Source: Cyprinodon diabolis (Eukaryota; Chordata; Actinopteri; Cyprinodontiformes; Cyprinodontidae). From it: a stretch of DNA of 64,000 nt. Position numbers and translations under genes: made by a program. The stretch spans positions 35,968,235-36,032,234 of the forward strand of contig CM060066.1 in the NCBI GenBank assembly GCA_030533445.1, read 5' to 3'. This document shows, piece after piece, positions 36,354-49,039 of this stretch; position 1 is the stretch's first letter, and every line of letters begins with the position of its first letter. A model generated the notes under the pieces. It searched no databases. It saw only the letters and a program-made list of their open reading frames with translations, and was not told where the DNA came from.

Positions 36354-38199
36354 ATGAAGTCGGTTTGACCTAGGGTGTCAGTGAATGTGATGCTTCCTTT
36401 ACATGAGGAAGCAACCCACTGTACAGCACTCCTGGATTTCACTATTTTCCTGCTGAATTCAGTAACGTTAGTTTTCTTTTCAGTATATTCTCCAAGTTTA
36501 GTTAAAACAAGATGACTCTTTAAAAGCTACATTTAGTCTGTATTAACTTGGCTGCTTAAGAAGAGGTTTGTATTTAAAAATGAACTCAAGCACTTTTACT
36601 TCAGACATATTTAAAAAAAATATATATATATTTGTTTTCCTAAGGAGTTTTGTATGTTTAGCATAAAGAAAAAACTTTTGTCCAGGTTTCATACTTCAAA
36701 CTTTTCCCATTACAACACCCCATTTTATATTTTCCTAGAAATGTTTGCTGTAACAGAAAGTTTTTAGATGCTTTGCAATAAATCAGTTCTTTGAGCTTTG
36801 TGGTCTTCTTTTTTTTTCCTAACAGGGGACTTCTTCTAAACTACAAAGATTACCTAAAGTTTTATATATCCTATAAAATAAATAGATGGTTGTGACAAAA
36901 AATCGATTTTTATTCTTTCAAAAAGACTAATTGGTAAAATTACTTTTAAAATGTGTTACTATGAATCCCTGAAGTTTAGGCCTGCTAGAATAAAAAAAAA
37001 GATGGTTGTGTTATTTATTTATTTTTAATGCGAATCTTTTTCATTTTAACTGAAAACCAAGCTAAACCTTAATACAGTGGCATCTATACACATTTTAAAA
37101 ATACAATTTTTTTATATGCAGTTTAGAAACGCGCGCCTGCGTGCGCAGTGTCGGTCTGCGTATATATATATATATATATTTTTTTTTTATCTCATTATTT
37201 TTAAACCACCCAGTATGTATAAAGTGGGCTGAATTAATAAAATGAATAAACAAAGAATGAGCACACAGGCTTAGATCGGAAGGAAACCGGACCTTGTCTC
37301 AGTTTTCTGAAGACTTTTAGACTTCTATCCAGGAATCGTTTCCAAATCTGTTGGCGCGCGCCAGACTCCTGGAAACGAAAATCTGCCTTCCAATCTAAGC
37401 CTGTTTGTGGTTGCCATGACACCGGATGACTTATCATTTACAGACAAAATAAAGAACAACAAATGCGTTTACATCAAGCAGCAAATGGTTCGACTTGTTA
37501 AAACTTTAACAGATAAATATTAGGTTTTACCTGCAGGTTCCAATGCGCGCTTATTTTGAAAATATCAATATGTAGGTTTAAAGCTTAATAATAATAATAA
37601 TAATAATAATGGGCTAGGCGTGTGTTATTTATTCAATGTTAGTTTATTTTTTTATTATTTATTTCTTTTAATAATTGGTACTGAAAAAATACAGAAAATA
37701 AAAGCTGTTAAAGGAGGTAAACTACACTTTTCTACATTAGGAAATATTTCTAACAACGTTTCTCCAGAAATTGGGAGAAGAAAAGTTTTAGGATATATTT
37801 TTAACGCTTGTTTCCATTTCTCTTCGTGAAATCCGTCGCTCCTGATGGTTCTCTGCAAAACAGATGGAGGACATTAGAAATTAGATTAAAGTAAAACACA
37901 TAATCCCCGCTGTTGATGTTTGAACAATAAGGTGCTATTTGCATCTTTTTACTGTCTCTGATTTAACCTATAGGGTGTTTGAAAAATAATACAGGGAATA
38001 AAATGTAGATGAACATTTCAGACGTGTTATTTGGTAGGCCTTCATGCAAATAAAGAAATAGCGCGCAGAGAGGAGGATCTATTGTTTTTTTTGTTTTTCT
38101 ACTCATAGATGAAGTCAATAATTAATAAAAGTGAAGCTTTGATCCCATCAGTCAGCAGCAGACAGACTAAATCTGGACATTTGGAGACCTTGGTGCTGC
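36354..38199. other. Intergenic between convergent cbx8 and the C17orf67-like gene
   Basis: AT-rich, containing a (TA)n tract near 37160-37180, an imperfect inverted repeat at 37264-37405 and (AAT)n at 37587-37610. No gene is seen. The 3'UTR of the minus-strand gene must lie in the right part, but no clear signal could be fixed. Confidence 0.5.
37264..37405. repeat. Imperfect inverted repeat with GC palindromic core
   Basis: Outer arms CAGGCTTAGATCGGAAGG (from about 37267) and CCTTCCAATCTAAGCCTG (to about 37404) pair with one mismatch. Further in, CGTTTCCA pairs with TGGAAACG around the core GGCGCGCGCC. It may be a small MITE or a structured element. Confidence 0.6.
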
Positions 38200-41100
38200 T
38201 CAGACCGGGTGGCCGTAGTTTCTGTCGCAGCGCGGTGGGCAGTGTGGGTTCAGCCAGTACTCCATGTTGGTCTCCTGGGCCCTCTGCTGCAGAGCCTGCA
38301 TGTGGAGCATATGTTCCTATGGAGACATTAAACACCCAGAGAGAAGCCGCATGAGCCATGATGGATCATAGCCTGTTTGACCTTTTGCACAAATTCAACT
38401 AAATGAGACGATCACAGAGTCAGAGTAAAACCCTGCAGATTCAGATAGAGTTTAGGCCTGTGGATGGAGCCAAACTGCATAGATAAGTCAAACTTATTTG
38501 CGCCAATTGCGTAAATATCGGTAAGCAGACTATGCAGTTGCTTAGGGGCCCCATCACTAAGACATGGTGCCCACTACGCAATTGAAGACTAGGACGTCTC
38601 TTTGCACATGTAATGGTGCGAATATGGCGCTGATGATTTGATCTGATTGACCGGACCTTATTTATACCCCAACACATGGCAGGGTTCAGCAGGATGGTGA
38701 GCCAATAGCAACTCTTAGCTAAATTTAGTTTATTCAAGTATACTATGGCACTAATTTCACACTTAAAATCAGGCAGTGCACTTAGAGTTTACTTATTTTA
38801 AACTATATTTCATATACTTTAAAATAGTATAGTCAAGTGTACTTGACTATACTATTGTTTACTTTATTGTTTACTAAAGTATACTTAAAGTATACTTTAG
38901 TAAACTTAAACATGTCCCAATTGAGTTAGAACAAGTATTACTTTAGTAATACTTCAAGTACACTAAAAGTACATTGTTTGGTATACTTAAGTATTCTTAA
39001 TAGAATTTACTTCAAGTAGCCTATACTACTTTTTGCAACAGTGGAAAAAGTATAACCTTGCTCAAACTAAAACAAATGATGTCCAGATATCACATGTAAA
39101 ATATTTGACTTCACAAGATCTGAATTTAATCGCTTGATATGACCTGATTATATTATGTTGATGTAAACAATAATGCTGCACTTGACACAACTTAAAATCT
39201 TTGCCCTGTTCCAAATTATTTTCTGAACATTTCAGTTCATCAACCAAACTAATATATTGACATAGGACCAACCTAATATGCTTACTTTTAACTAAATTAA
39301 CAAGAATTAATGTTTGTATAGAAATTTAAATATAACCTAATTAGATTATTCACATATCATTTGACTTTACTTCAAAAGTATTTTCCATTTCCAATCTTAC
39401 AAACTCATAAGAGAAAGCAGACAGTGGTACTTTTAATTACTATGTTAATAACTTAGTTCATTAGACGGTTGTTAAAAAAAATACACTCATATCATATGTT
39501 TCAAACTGCAATAAAGACCTTAAAAGAAGGATGTATTTGAGTATTTTTTTTTTTTTTACAATACGAATTGGAATTATGGGTAATCCAGAGCATAAATGGA
39601 AAACATAACCATTACATGTTGTACTTCATATGGGGCCCATCCAGATAATGTTGCTTACGGGCTTTTTGTTGTGTCGTTACGCCACTGAGCTGCGCAGCCT
39701 TTAGTTTTAACTGCTTTGTAAAAACGAGTGCACAGATAACCAAAACAAATGGACTCTCCTATTTAGAAAAAAAAAAAAAAGCACACACTGGTGCTCTGCC
39801 GTGTCCTTCCAAATATTCTCCTTATGCTGCAGACTGAGCAGAATAAATGGCATTTTAAACTGATTTCTGATGTTCTATAGCGCCCTCCTGAGGTGATCAT
39901 AAGAAACCAAACCAATAGATGATTTCTACAGTTCACTTCCCCCCACTGAATCAGTGCTATTTCACATTCACACAGGTTCAGAAACCTTTTGCAACTAAAA
40001 ATCCCTGTTGATTTAGAACGGTAGGGTTTGTTTTATTTATTTTGTGTTATATGAAGTTAAAAAACATAATACTTTAGCAGTGGCAATACTGCATAAATAG
40101 CATACTGGATGCCTTTTTGCATCCAAGCCGAATATATCACCGTTCCTGCTGTAAGCAAGTAACGCATACTCCATAAAAGAAGCCAGAAGAGGAAAAATTA
40201 TATACCTTATCAGTGCATTTATTTTTTTGATTGAAGGCTTTAAATTGAACACTATATTTCAGCTTCCCTACCAAATATGGAGTATTATATGTTAATTTAT
40301 ACTGTCTGCACAACACCAGGGGAAGCACATTCCCATTTCACTGGAAAGGCATAGTAGGATTGTGCTTGGACCACCCACACGGCCCTCACTGCCCTGGGCA
40401 ATGAGCCACATAACCCAGATCTAAATCCACCACCACACCCCACTATTCTATTCTTTCATCTGTGCAGTTTTATAGCGCTGTGTTCTAATCCCAGTTTCAA
40501 AGCAAATTTAATTTGGCTCAGCTTTTATCAAATGTTTCTGCTCTGGGGGAAATGATCTTACATAGTACTTTGAGCAATTATTGCTTTTTTTTGTTTTTTC
40601 CCTGATAAAAATGTCTAAATACCTTAGAAATACAGTATAGGACTCACCATTAAGAAACTACTGTTATCAAAATAATCATAACTATCTATTGCATATAGAC
40701 TGACACAAAATTCTCAAGGTTGGGACCCTGCGAGTATCTTTTCTCAATTCATTCATCACATAAGCTCTCGTGCTCTTCCATACTCCCCTCTTTTCAGTTA
40801 TTTCTAGACACTGGGATGGCCAAGGAAGTAGGATTTTTTAGTATTTGTATTTTATTAATTTGTTATTTTAAAGGAGTACAGATGCTATGAGATCTGACAA
40901 GATCTTTTAGGACCTTAGGAAATAGAAACTTGGCCCACAGCATCACAGATCTCCTCCTTTTCCATGTATTTTACATCTGAACCAACTGATGTTTACTGCT
41001 GTTTTATTCAACTGGACAGTTTCAGTCAAAATGTAGGATTTAAATTCATAATGGAATAGGTTTTTGCTGAGTTGCTTGTAAAAAAAAAAAGATTTTTACT

Positions 41101-41250
41101 CATGGAAGCATTTCAATTGTCTTCTGAAACATTAACCGACACCTGAACCGCATTTTTCAGTGCAGATAAGAATGAAACATAGAAAAAAGAGCAGGAGAAA
41201 ACACATCATGGTCTAAGTAAACAATTTTGAATTATGAGACTAAAGTGCAG

Positions 41251-41290
<40 letters not shown>

Positions 41291-42661
41291 GTTTTATTTC
41301 TGTGATCGATTCGCAACCTGTCCAGGATATATCCTGCCTTTCCCCCAAAGATTGTTGGAGATAAGCGATAAGCACCAGCCCCCATTTACCCTGACAGATA
41401 ATATAAAATGTTTAATCCTTTATCATGTTGTATAATATCAAAAATGATATCTAAATCTGACAGAAATATAGAAATGAATGTTGAATATTTATGTCTGTGT
41501 TTTTGCCTCCCAGTGACCCTTACCCTCATCGGCTCGTCAGGGTGGCCGGCCTTCTGCGGCCTGTCTTGTCTCTTGCGGCGAAGAAGTTGCTTGGCATTCT
41601 TCTCTGTAATAATAGGGTTGGCATCTGAAGAGGGGAAAAAGGAGTTATTCTGAATGTATTCATTGTTTTCTGAATAATTGTATTACCAAGTACAGGGACT
41701 GTTTTTTCTATTTTGTTGTGTTTTTTTTTTTTTCAATGTTTGGCCACATGGTTGTGAGTCAATGTGCTTCCTCGTATTCTCAGCTTGACGTTGAACCTCA
41801 GTCTGTTTTTGTTTGTCTTTCCATAAACATACCAGCTTTTTTGTGACAGCTGGTACTGGCTAATCAGAACAACACCCCTTCACATTGAAAGCAGTCTACA
41901 GATAGCGCAATTTAGCTCTATTTGTCGATGTGAGGCAGATTTTTTTTCCCCCCCAAAGCCAATCCCATGGGATCTGGTACAGTAAACATTGCTCTCTGCA
42001 GAATGAGGACTCTCTGTCCCCTCTCTCTTGCTCTCTGTAAGCCCAGGGCTGTGTTAGGAGGCCGGTTAGGTAACAAAGTGCTCATTCATCCTTCACACTC
42101 CTTGGAGAGAGGGGAGTCTGAGCAGCACGTGACTCGAGCATGCAGCCAGGGAGGCACTGTCTTCCTCTGCTGCGAGAGGGAGCAGCAGGGGAAAGGTTCC
42201 TACTTTTGTCAACATTAGGGCCCAGTCTACTGCAGCAGGGACCTCACATTAATACGTGGCAATTTTTTTTCACCCACAAATACGGATATCAAATGGGGGG
42301 AAAAAAAGTGACATCTATGATATTTAATGGTCTTAAAAAGAAATCAGCCAGCCTGAGTTATATAAACAAAAAACTTTAGATGCTATTACTTAGATCTGTT
42401 TTTTCAAGTAAATAATGTATGCAAACAAAACAAGGAACATTTTTTTATGGGATTCTTTATCCTTTATAATCTGGATAGAGAAATATTCTCACTACTGGAG
42501 CAACACAGTGAATATACACGATAAGGTTTTCTTATAATCCTCTTGCCACATGTTCCTGTAAATTAGATTTTATCATCAGATTTATTTCCTTATGCATTCC
42601 TACCTGTGTAAACAGTCAGCAGGACCAGGCAAAGCAAAACAACCACCAGCTTCATCTTCAT
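38200..42661 (-). CDS. c17orf67: C17orf67-like small secreted protein, three coding exons
   Basis: Minus-strand exons in transcription order: 42661-42604, 41624-41524 and 38316-38200 (TGA at 38202-38200). All introns are GT/AG, phases are compatible, and the total is 91 residues. Exon 1 encodes a signal peptide (MKMKLVVVLLCLVLLTVYT). Exon 2 gives ITEKNAKQLLRRKRQDRPQK, including the dibasic run RRKR, and ends HPDEPMR. Exon 3 begins EHMLHMQALQQRAQE and ends EYWLNPHCPPRCDRNYGHPV, with two cysteines. These blocks match my recollection of human C17orf67 (about 90 residues, next to DGKE) almost end to end. Function is unknown; secretion and possible cleavage after RRKR are inferences. The ATG has A at -3. 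A weak TATA-like GTTATACATT lies about 50 nt upstream. The gene is easy to miss because each exon is short. Confidence 0.9.
38720..39290. repeat. AGTATACTT-rich palindromic repeat (3' intron-2 side of the C17orf67-like gene)
   Basis: Many copies of AGTATACTT/AAGTATACT occur in both orientations. One inverted pair, GTTTACTAAAGTATAC and GTATACTTTAGTAAAC, has 16-bp arms separated by 5 nt (about 38872-38908). It resembles a non-autonomous DNA repeat. Ends were not determined. It lies in the large intron 38317-41523. Confidence 0.5.
41253..41395. repeat. (AT)n microsatellite and interspersed-repeat fragment
   Basis: (AT)17 or so at 41253-41287 is followed by an inverted fragment of the common fish repeat (CAACCTGTCCAGGATATATC, then GATAAGCACCAGCCCCC) to about 41395. 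It is within the last 130 bp of intron 2 upstream of the donor side of exon 2 (on the minus strand). Confidence 0.65.
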
Positions 42662-42761
42662 CTTTCCCACCTGAGTCTTCTCTGCTCTGAGCTCAACACC
42701 ACAGCCCAAAATGTATAACGGGGGGGAATTCTCCTCCTTCTCTTCCTCCTCCTACCCATCA

Positions 42762-45050
42762 CCCACAAACTTTGTAAATATTGTGCAAATGTACTAAGCT
42801 GTTTTTTTGCTTCTTTTTTTTAGTTAGGGAGGCTATAGATTTTAAGAAATATTTCTGCAAATGTCTTAAAATCTTTCAATCATTCTGCTAAAAATGTTGT
42901 TACAGGTAAATCAGTGGCAATACGTCCTCACCCCCATGTTAATCTGTTCTTGTAGAAAGATTTTGTACAGACTGGTTTGAGATTAGAGAAGAAGAAGCAA
43001 AGAAAAATTTGCTACAAACACATAAATAATAAATAAAAAAGGCAATTTCTGACAGAGAGGCTAGAACAGCAGATGAACGTAGTTGGGGCCTCTTGTTCTA
43101 ATTAAAAACAGGAAACAGTCACTGCAGTTAAAATCAACTCACTCATGTTGCCTGGTCATAGTATGTGGGATTAATGTCTTCATCCTCCTGAAGGAGTGTA
43201 ATTCCTGACCAGTTTCCATTCTGTCTGTATCCTACCCATCTTTATTACCAATGGCAATAAACCTGATTCTGATTGCTACATTTAACAGCAGTGCATTCAG
43301 CATCCTAAACTGGTTTCTTAAAGATTTAGAGTTAATAGTAGTTCAGTGGATTTTAGTCTAACCGTATCTCAAATCAATGGAGCTCCATCGGGGTGTGGTG
43401 GAACAAGAGATTAACATCATGCATTGAAAACTACGCTTCAGAGATTTTTTAATGCAATCATTCTTTGACACAAGCTATATAATTATAAATTAAAGCAGAA
43501 GAGGGTAAAGGCAGGTACTTGATATGTTTAGTGGTTGTGGAGTGTGTTGTGCAGCTAGTCTAAAGGTACACTTACCTATAAAGCACCTGTTTCATATATA
43601 TCACTGCTCTGTTTTCTCTTTGCTTTTTTATTTTGTCTTGAAATCATTTTAGAACAGGCACTATTTCCTTCATCAACTCTATTTTCTAGTCAAATTTATA
43701 TCTATCAATTTTTTACAGTAGATTCTGCCTTATTAGTAATAATAATAATAATAATAATTAATAATAATTTCGGTGGCAGCAGTAATGGAGATGGTCAACC
43801 ACTAGATGGCAGTACTAACACGGAGATCCACGGATTCCTCTGGCTTCTCAGACAAGCCTGATCACCTTATCTAGAATCACATTTCATCGGAGAGTTTAGA
43901 TTTGGAATTGAGAAATTAAACTAAGTTTTATACTTTAAAACATCTGAGGCTAGATTCCAGTTGTCCATTGGTTTTAATAGACTGATTCTCAATAAATATA
44001 TATGTGATTTATGTTTATGTACGACTACAAAGAAAAACAAAAACCCGAGTACGTCATTCTGTGTCATCACTTCCCTTCTACTTCTCGTAGTTTTTTTTTC
44101 TTTTTTTTTCCAGAAAGCGTGAGCAATTAAATATTAAAATATTAAATATTAAAAATGCGTCCTTCTTTTTGCCTGATTTGAAGGACGGGTCGGATGTATC
44201 ATCGGTATCCTTGGTTTACCCAGAACTCATTGCGAAACCAAGCAAGCCGTGATCAGAGGAAAGGTTACTTGACGCCGAACAGTGGTGAAAATTGGAAGTT
44301 CAGTTTAATATTATACAAGTCAGTGAATAGTTCCGTCTGAGATGAATGAAAATAGTTGTTTAATGGTTATTCAGTCAGATATGTTGCGGTAAAGTTTGAT
44401 TTATCTAAACGTTTTATCTGTTACTGTGTAAATGAGTTTGGCTATAATTTAAGGACAGATTCTAATAGATCTGCAGTGTGGGGACTATAAATCTGATAGG
44501 ATTTTTATCTTTTTATTGCTGTTTTGCACAATATGCTTAACTAAGATTTTTCTTTTGTTGTTTAATATTAGAGATTTTGCAGTATTTTTTATACATACAT
44601 TGTTTAGATTTACTTATATATTTCTACCCCTTTTATAGAATAGAATAGAAAATCCCTTTATTGTCCCACAATGGGCAGATTTACAGCAGCAGAAAGATTA
44701 TTGAAAATGGTCACACAAATGTGGACCTTAGAAAAATGTATAAGAATAACATAATAGGGAAGAGTTAAAAAAAACAAAAAAACAATACAATTCTGTAAAG
44801 TGCTTTAACAATATAAAACTGGGGAATAAATAACCAATATGCAGCTATGGACATTTTTACAGAGATGGATATTTGAAAATAGCAGCAACATCAGAGATGT
44901 GCAAAATGACAGCAGCATGTTATTTAACTGACTAAGGTTTCTATCATTACATTTGATTTAATTTATTCCTGCTCCCGTGGTTGAAACCTTTATTCCACTC
45001 TGGATTCTTGTTAATGTAGTCTTTGTTCACTTTACAAACAGTTTTGAAAA
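42762..45050. other. Head-to-head intergenic DNA, left part
   Basis: No exon recognised. Contains (AAT)n at about 43735-43768. From about 44636 a TAGAATAGAATAGAAAATCC segment, followed by CTTTATTGTCCCACAATGGG, matches a widespread fish repeat tail. It may hold shared regulatory DNA for the divergent C17orf67-like gene and dgke. Confidence 0.4.
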
Positions 45051-45055
45051 CTTCG

Positions 45056-45516
45056 TGTTGGAGCTATTTATTGTTTATTTCTTTATCCATTTGAATTGTG
45101 TTAATTCCTAAACTTATATATTTTTTTTATTATTTACAGACTTAATTTATAGGTTAATTGTTGCATTTTTGTGCATCTATTTTTTGTTGTTTTATTATTT
45201 TTTTATTTTTTTATTTATTTTATGTAAAACAGGAAGAAATGTGGGCGGTCCACTTTCTATAATTGTAGGAGCCTGGTAAGGACCAGCAGGCATTTGGGTT
45301 AGGGGCCTATGGGTTTTTACCAGTGCAAGAGAGGTGACAGAGCAAGGAAAGTTTGAACTCTGTAATGTTACAAAATATAGGAAATAAATCATCTAAACAT
45401 CTGCAAGTTTGGACTTCCACTTCTTTTGCCTGCATCAAGAAAACGTGACTCCAGTGCCTATAGTGGCTTATTGGAACTTTATTGGATGTTTGGTTTGACA
45501 AACAATTGCCACAACA
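45056..45516 (+). repeat. BEL/Pao 5' LTR
   Basis: This 461-bp LTR, TG...CA, differs from its partner by about five base changes (for example CTGCAAG versus CTACAAG, GTGACTCC versus GTGACCCC) and length changes in T-runs. A 14-bp direct repeat AATCAAGTAAAAAC occurs just after it (about 45516 and 45539). Confidence 0.95.
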
Positions 45517-45982
45517 ATCAAGTAAAAACCCACCTGTGAATCAAGTAAAAACACCCTGTGGAACAAGTAAGGAACCAGCCCATGGACCTCATCAGTCAAC
45601 ATGCTGGATTTATGGATCTTAAGGATTCCCATCAAACAAAAGGTTTTGGATCATCTTTGATTAAATCAAGCCGTCTTGACTTGCGTCAGAGACACGTCAC
45701 TCATTCATCAAACTGGTGACAATATTGTTCAAGCTATAAAGGAAAATAGTGAAACTACTGGAGTTTAAAGACATTATTTCACTCCAAAGACTGATGAGAT
45801 GAGTCTGATGTGACAAATTGACGCGTAATTGGATCAAGCCGTGAGCCGACGCCCATCATGGAAATGTTTGTTCACAAGAATCAATCTCTTTAAACAAAGA
45901 GATACGTTTGTGCTTTTCATTGTGGATTATTCGTGGACTATGATGCTTTAAATGTTTGAAATAATTCAAATAATCTGCAAAA

Positions 45983-46633
45983 ATGTCTGATGTAAAGAGC
46001 AAAGAGGATGACACCCAGACGTCACAAAACAAAAGAACCATCAAATTTACACGAAAGGGTTTGGAGTTTTATATAAAAACATGTCAAGAAAAACGAAGTT
46101 TAAAGTGTAAACAAGCTTCAAAATGTATGGAGAAAATCTCTGCATTAATGACCTCACAAGAAAATGTTAAAGTGGCTTCTGACTTTGCAAAGTTTATTAA
46201 ATGCTATCAAGACGCAACTGATTTACATGAATCACTTTTAGGTTTGCCGTTGCCAGAAGAAGAAGTGAATAGACAAACTGTGTATTTTCAGTCTAAGGTG
46301 ACGACTTTCTCTGATTTTGTGGATAATGTAAAGGTTTGGTTGACAGAAGCAGGAAATCCATATACGGAACAGAAAACCTATGTTGATGATCCTGATGAAA
46401 TAAATCCTGAAGACAGTGTTTCTAATATTACAAGCATAAAGCCACGTTCAAAAACATCTTCACAGCAGTCTCGGGCTTCATCCACCTTTTCTGCAAGCAT
46501 TAAAGCTGCGGCTGAAAAGGCAGCGCTGATGGAGAGACTCGCCGCGTTGGACAGAAAACATCTGATCAAAGCTCAAGAGGAAAACCTGAGAAAAGGAAAA
46601 GTTAGACCTGGAAACATAGTTGGCAGCAACTAA
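45983..46633 (+). pseudogene. BEL/Pao N-terminal gag-like ORF
   Basis: A 216-residue open frame from ATG. It is lysine-rich and helical in look, with an acidic middle segment and a coiled-coil-like Ala/Lys/Glu C-terminus (AAAEKAALMERLAALDRKH). It corresponds by position to the N-terminal part of the BEL polyprotein. It ends with TAA at 46631-46633 and the next coding block is in another frame, so the polyprotein is interrupted here. Confidence 0.7.
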
Positions 46634-46689
46634 CGCAAAACAATGTATTAAAAATAAATTCAGTTGCTGGTTCTAAACAATCTGATGGA

Positions 46690-48102
46690 ATGAACTCTTA
46701 TTTTGAAAGAGCCCAAGGAAAGCACACGCCCCTGCTAAATCCTCTCGCTGATGAGTTTGTTCGGAAAGAAAAAGAAAAGTCTTCATCCAACTTTCCTGTT
46801 GTCAGACTTAAACAAGGAGAGAGACAACTTCAAATGGATCAGATGAGAGTTAAAGTTGATTCTTCAACTCAAGCAACAGAGCAGAACAAATTTCAATCTC
46901 CTCCTTTGACTGAGAACTGTCAGAATGATATTGTGAACATCATGCAAAGACAAAATGACATTGCAGCCTTACTAGTAAAACAAAACTTATCGTCTGTTCT
47001 CCCATCCAGAAACATCCCTGTGTTTGATGGGGACCCTCTGCAGTACAGATCATTTATGAATGCCTTTGAGAACGGAGTGGAGGCTAAAACTGACAACCGG
47101 AGCGACTGTTTGCACTTCCGAGAACAGTTCACCAGGGGGCAGCCTAAAGATCTCGTGCATAGTTGTCAACACTTAGCTTCTGAGGAAGGTTATTCCAAAG
47201 CCAAATATCTTCTTGAAGAACATTTTGGAAATGAAAATAAAATCACTTCTGCGTATATGGAGAAGATTATGAGTTTGACACCAATACAAGGTGATGATGT
47301 GAAAAGTCTGCAATCATTCTCTCTTTTTCTTCAAGGTTGTTCAAATCTGACACAACAAATTGTTTACATGAAGGAGTTGGATTTACCTTCAAATATGAGA
47401 ACAATTGTCCTGAAACTTCCATATAAACTGAGGGAAAAATGGAGAGTTACTGCTTACGAGCTACAGGAGCAAACTGGTCACCGAGCGTTGTTTACTGATC
47501 TGGTTGCTTTCATAAAAAAGGAAGTAAAAGTAGCATCAGATCCAGTGTTTGGCAATATCCAAGACCCACCAACAGGGAACAACTCCAAAGTTCCAAGTTA
47601 CAGCAAGCAAAGAAAAAAGGGAAGCAGTTTTGCCACTGTCAGCACAATTCCAGAAGCCAGAACTCACTCAACTGAAAACAGGACCAAGTCTACTGTTCTT
47701 CACAGCTGCTTCTTTTGTTTACAAAGAAATCATCTACTGGAAAACTGTGTGCAGTTTAAAGCTAAAATGCATAGGGACAAGTTGACTTTCATTAAACAAA
47801 AGGGGATTTGTTTCGGTTGTCTGAAAGTTGGTCACACAAGCAAAGACTGCAGGAGTCGTTTGGATTGCAATGTGTGTCACCAAAAGCATCCAGGGGTTCT
47901 TCACATAGAGCAAAAGGTGCCAGGAGCCTCTTCAGAACAAATCCAACAGACAACAAGGTCTCATGTCAACTTCTCAACTGCAACCACCCAGACGTTTGGG
48001 CATATTGGGGCCGGTCATGATGATAATGCTGTTTTTTCTATTGTTGCAGTTAAAGTTAAGTCAAAAGAGCAACAAAGTTGTGCAAACTTATGCATTTCTT
48101 GA
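46690..48102 (+). pseudogene. BEL/Pao gag with zinc knuckles
   Basis: A 470-residue frame. The middle contains the retroelement gag (DUF1759-type) region around IPVFDGDPLQYRSFMNAFE. The C-terminal third has two CCHC-like knuckles, CFFCLQRNHLLENC and CFGCLKVGHTSKDC, then a CNVCHQKHPGVLH motif. Protease sequence starts in a different frame before this frame ends, so a frameshift separates gag and protease. Confidence 0.88.
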
Positions 48103-49039
48103 TTCAGGAAGTTCAGGTACGTTCTGTACAGAAACTCTGGCAAAAAGTCTGAACTGAAAGGGCAAAAGAACAAATATTCTGCTGAGAACAATGAGTCAAA
48201 ATAAGATTGTTAATGTACAAGTTTTGTCTGGTTTGGAAATCTCCGAATTGGAAACAAATGATTTCATAGAGCTACCAGATGTTTTGACTCAAAGTACCAT
48301 GCCAGTTTCAACATTGAATATTCCCCAGCAAAAGGACATTGATCAGTGGCCTCATCTTAAACCTGTTAAGCTTCATAGCATCAATGCAGATGTGGAACTA
48401 CTGATAGGAACTGATGCTTCAAATGTTTTAGAGCCCTGGGAGGTGATCAACAGTGTGGATGGTGGGCCTTATGCTGTAAAAACTAAAGTTGGCTGGGTCA
48501 TAAATGGTCCCCTGCGCACTAGAAGCCACAGCAAAAATAGAAATGTCTGCACTGCTGTGACAGCCAACAGGATCTCTGTTGAGCATCTTGAAGAAATGCT
48601 GATCAAACAGTACAATCATGATTTTAACGAAAGATCATCAGAGGAGAAAACTGAAATGTCCAGAGAGGATTTGCATTTCATGAACATTGTCAATAATTCT
48701 ACAAAACTTATTAAAGGTCATTATAATATTGACTTACCTTTCAGGAATGAAAGCCCCTGCTTTCCAAATAACATCTGTGTTGCAGAGCAGCGCCTCCAGA
48801 GCCGCAGAAGGAGATTTGAAAAGGATGCTGAGTACAAGGAGGAATACACTGCATGTGTAAACAACATGCTGCAGCAAGGACATGCTGAGGCTGTACCAGC
48901 AGAGGACCTACAGAAAGGTAATGGACAACTGTGGTACATTCCATCAGCTCAGTCAACAGTCAACTTTTACAGGGACCTGACCTCACAAACTCTCTGGTTG
49001 GAGTTCTCATCAGATTTAGAAAAGAGCCTGTTGCACTAA
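47963..49039 (+). pseudogene. BEL/Pao protease and start of reverse transcriptase
   Basis: In one frame: the aspartic protease motif LDSGSSGTFC near 48105, an in-frame TGA at 48155-48157, then an open frame 48191-49039 with the remaining protease and linker (ELLIGTDASNVL) and the N-terminal palm of the reverse transcriptase up to WYIP near 48935. At that point the coding shifts to another frame. Confidence 0.85.

Noticed and set aside
38317..45055. Search for noggin, the other neighbour of C17orf67 in human
   Set aside because: No single-exon cysteine-knot frame is present anywhere in the window.
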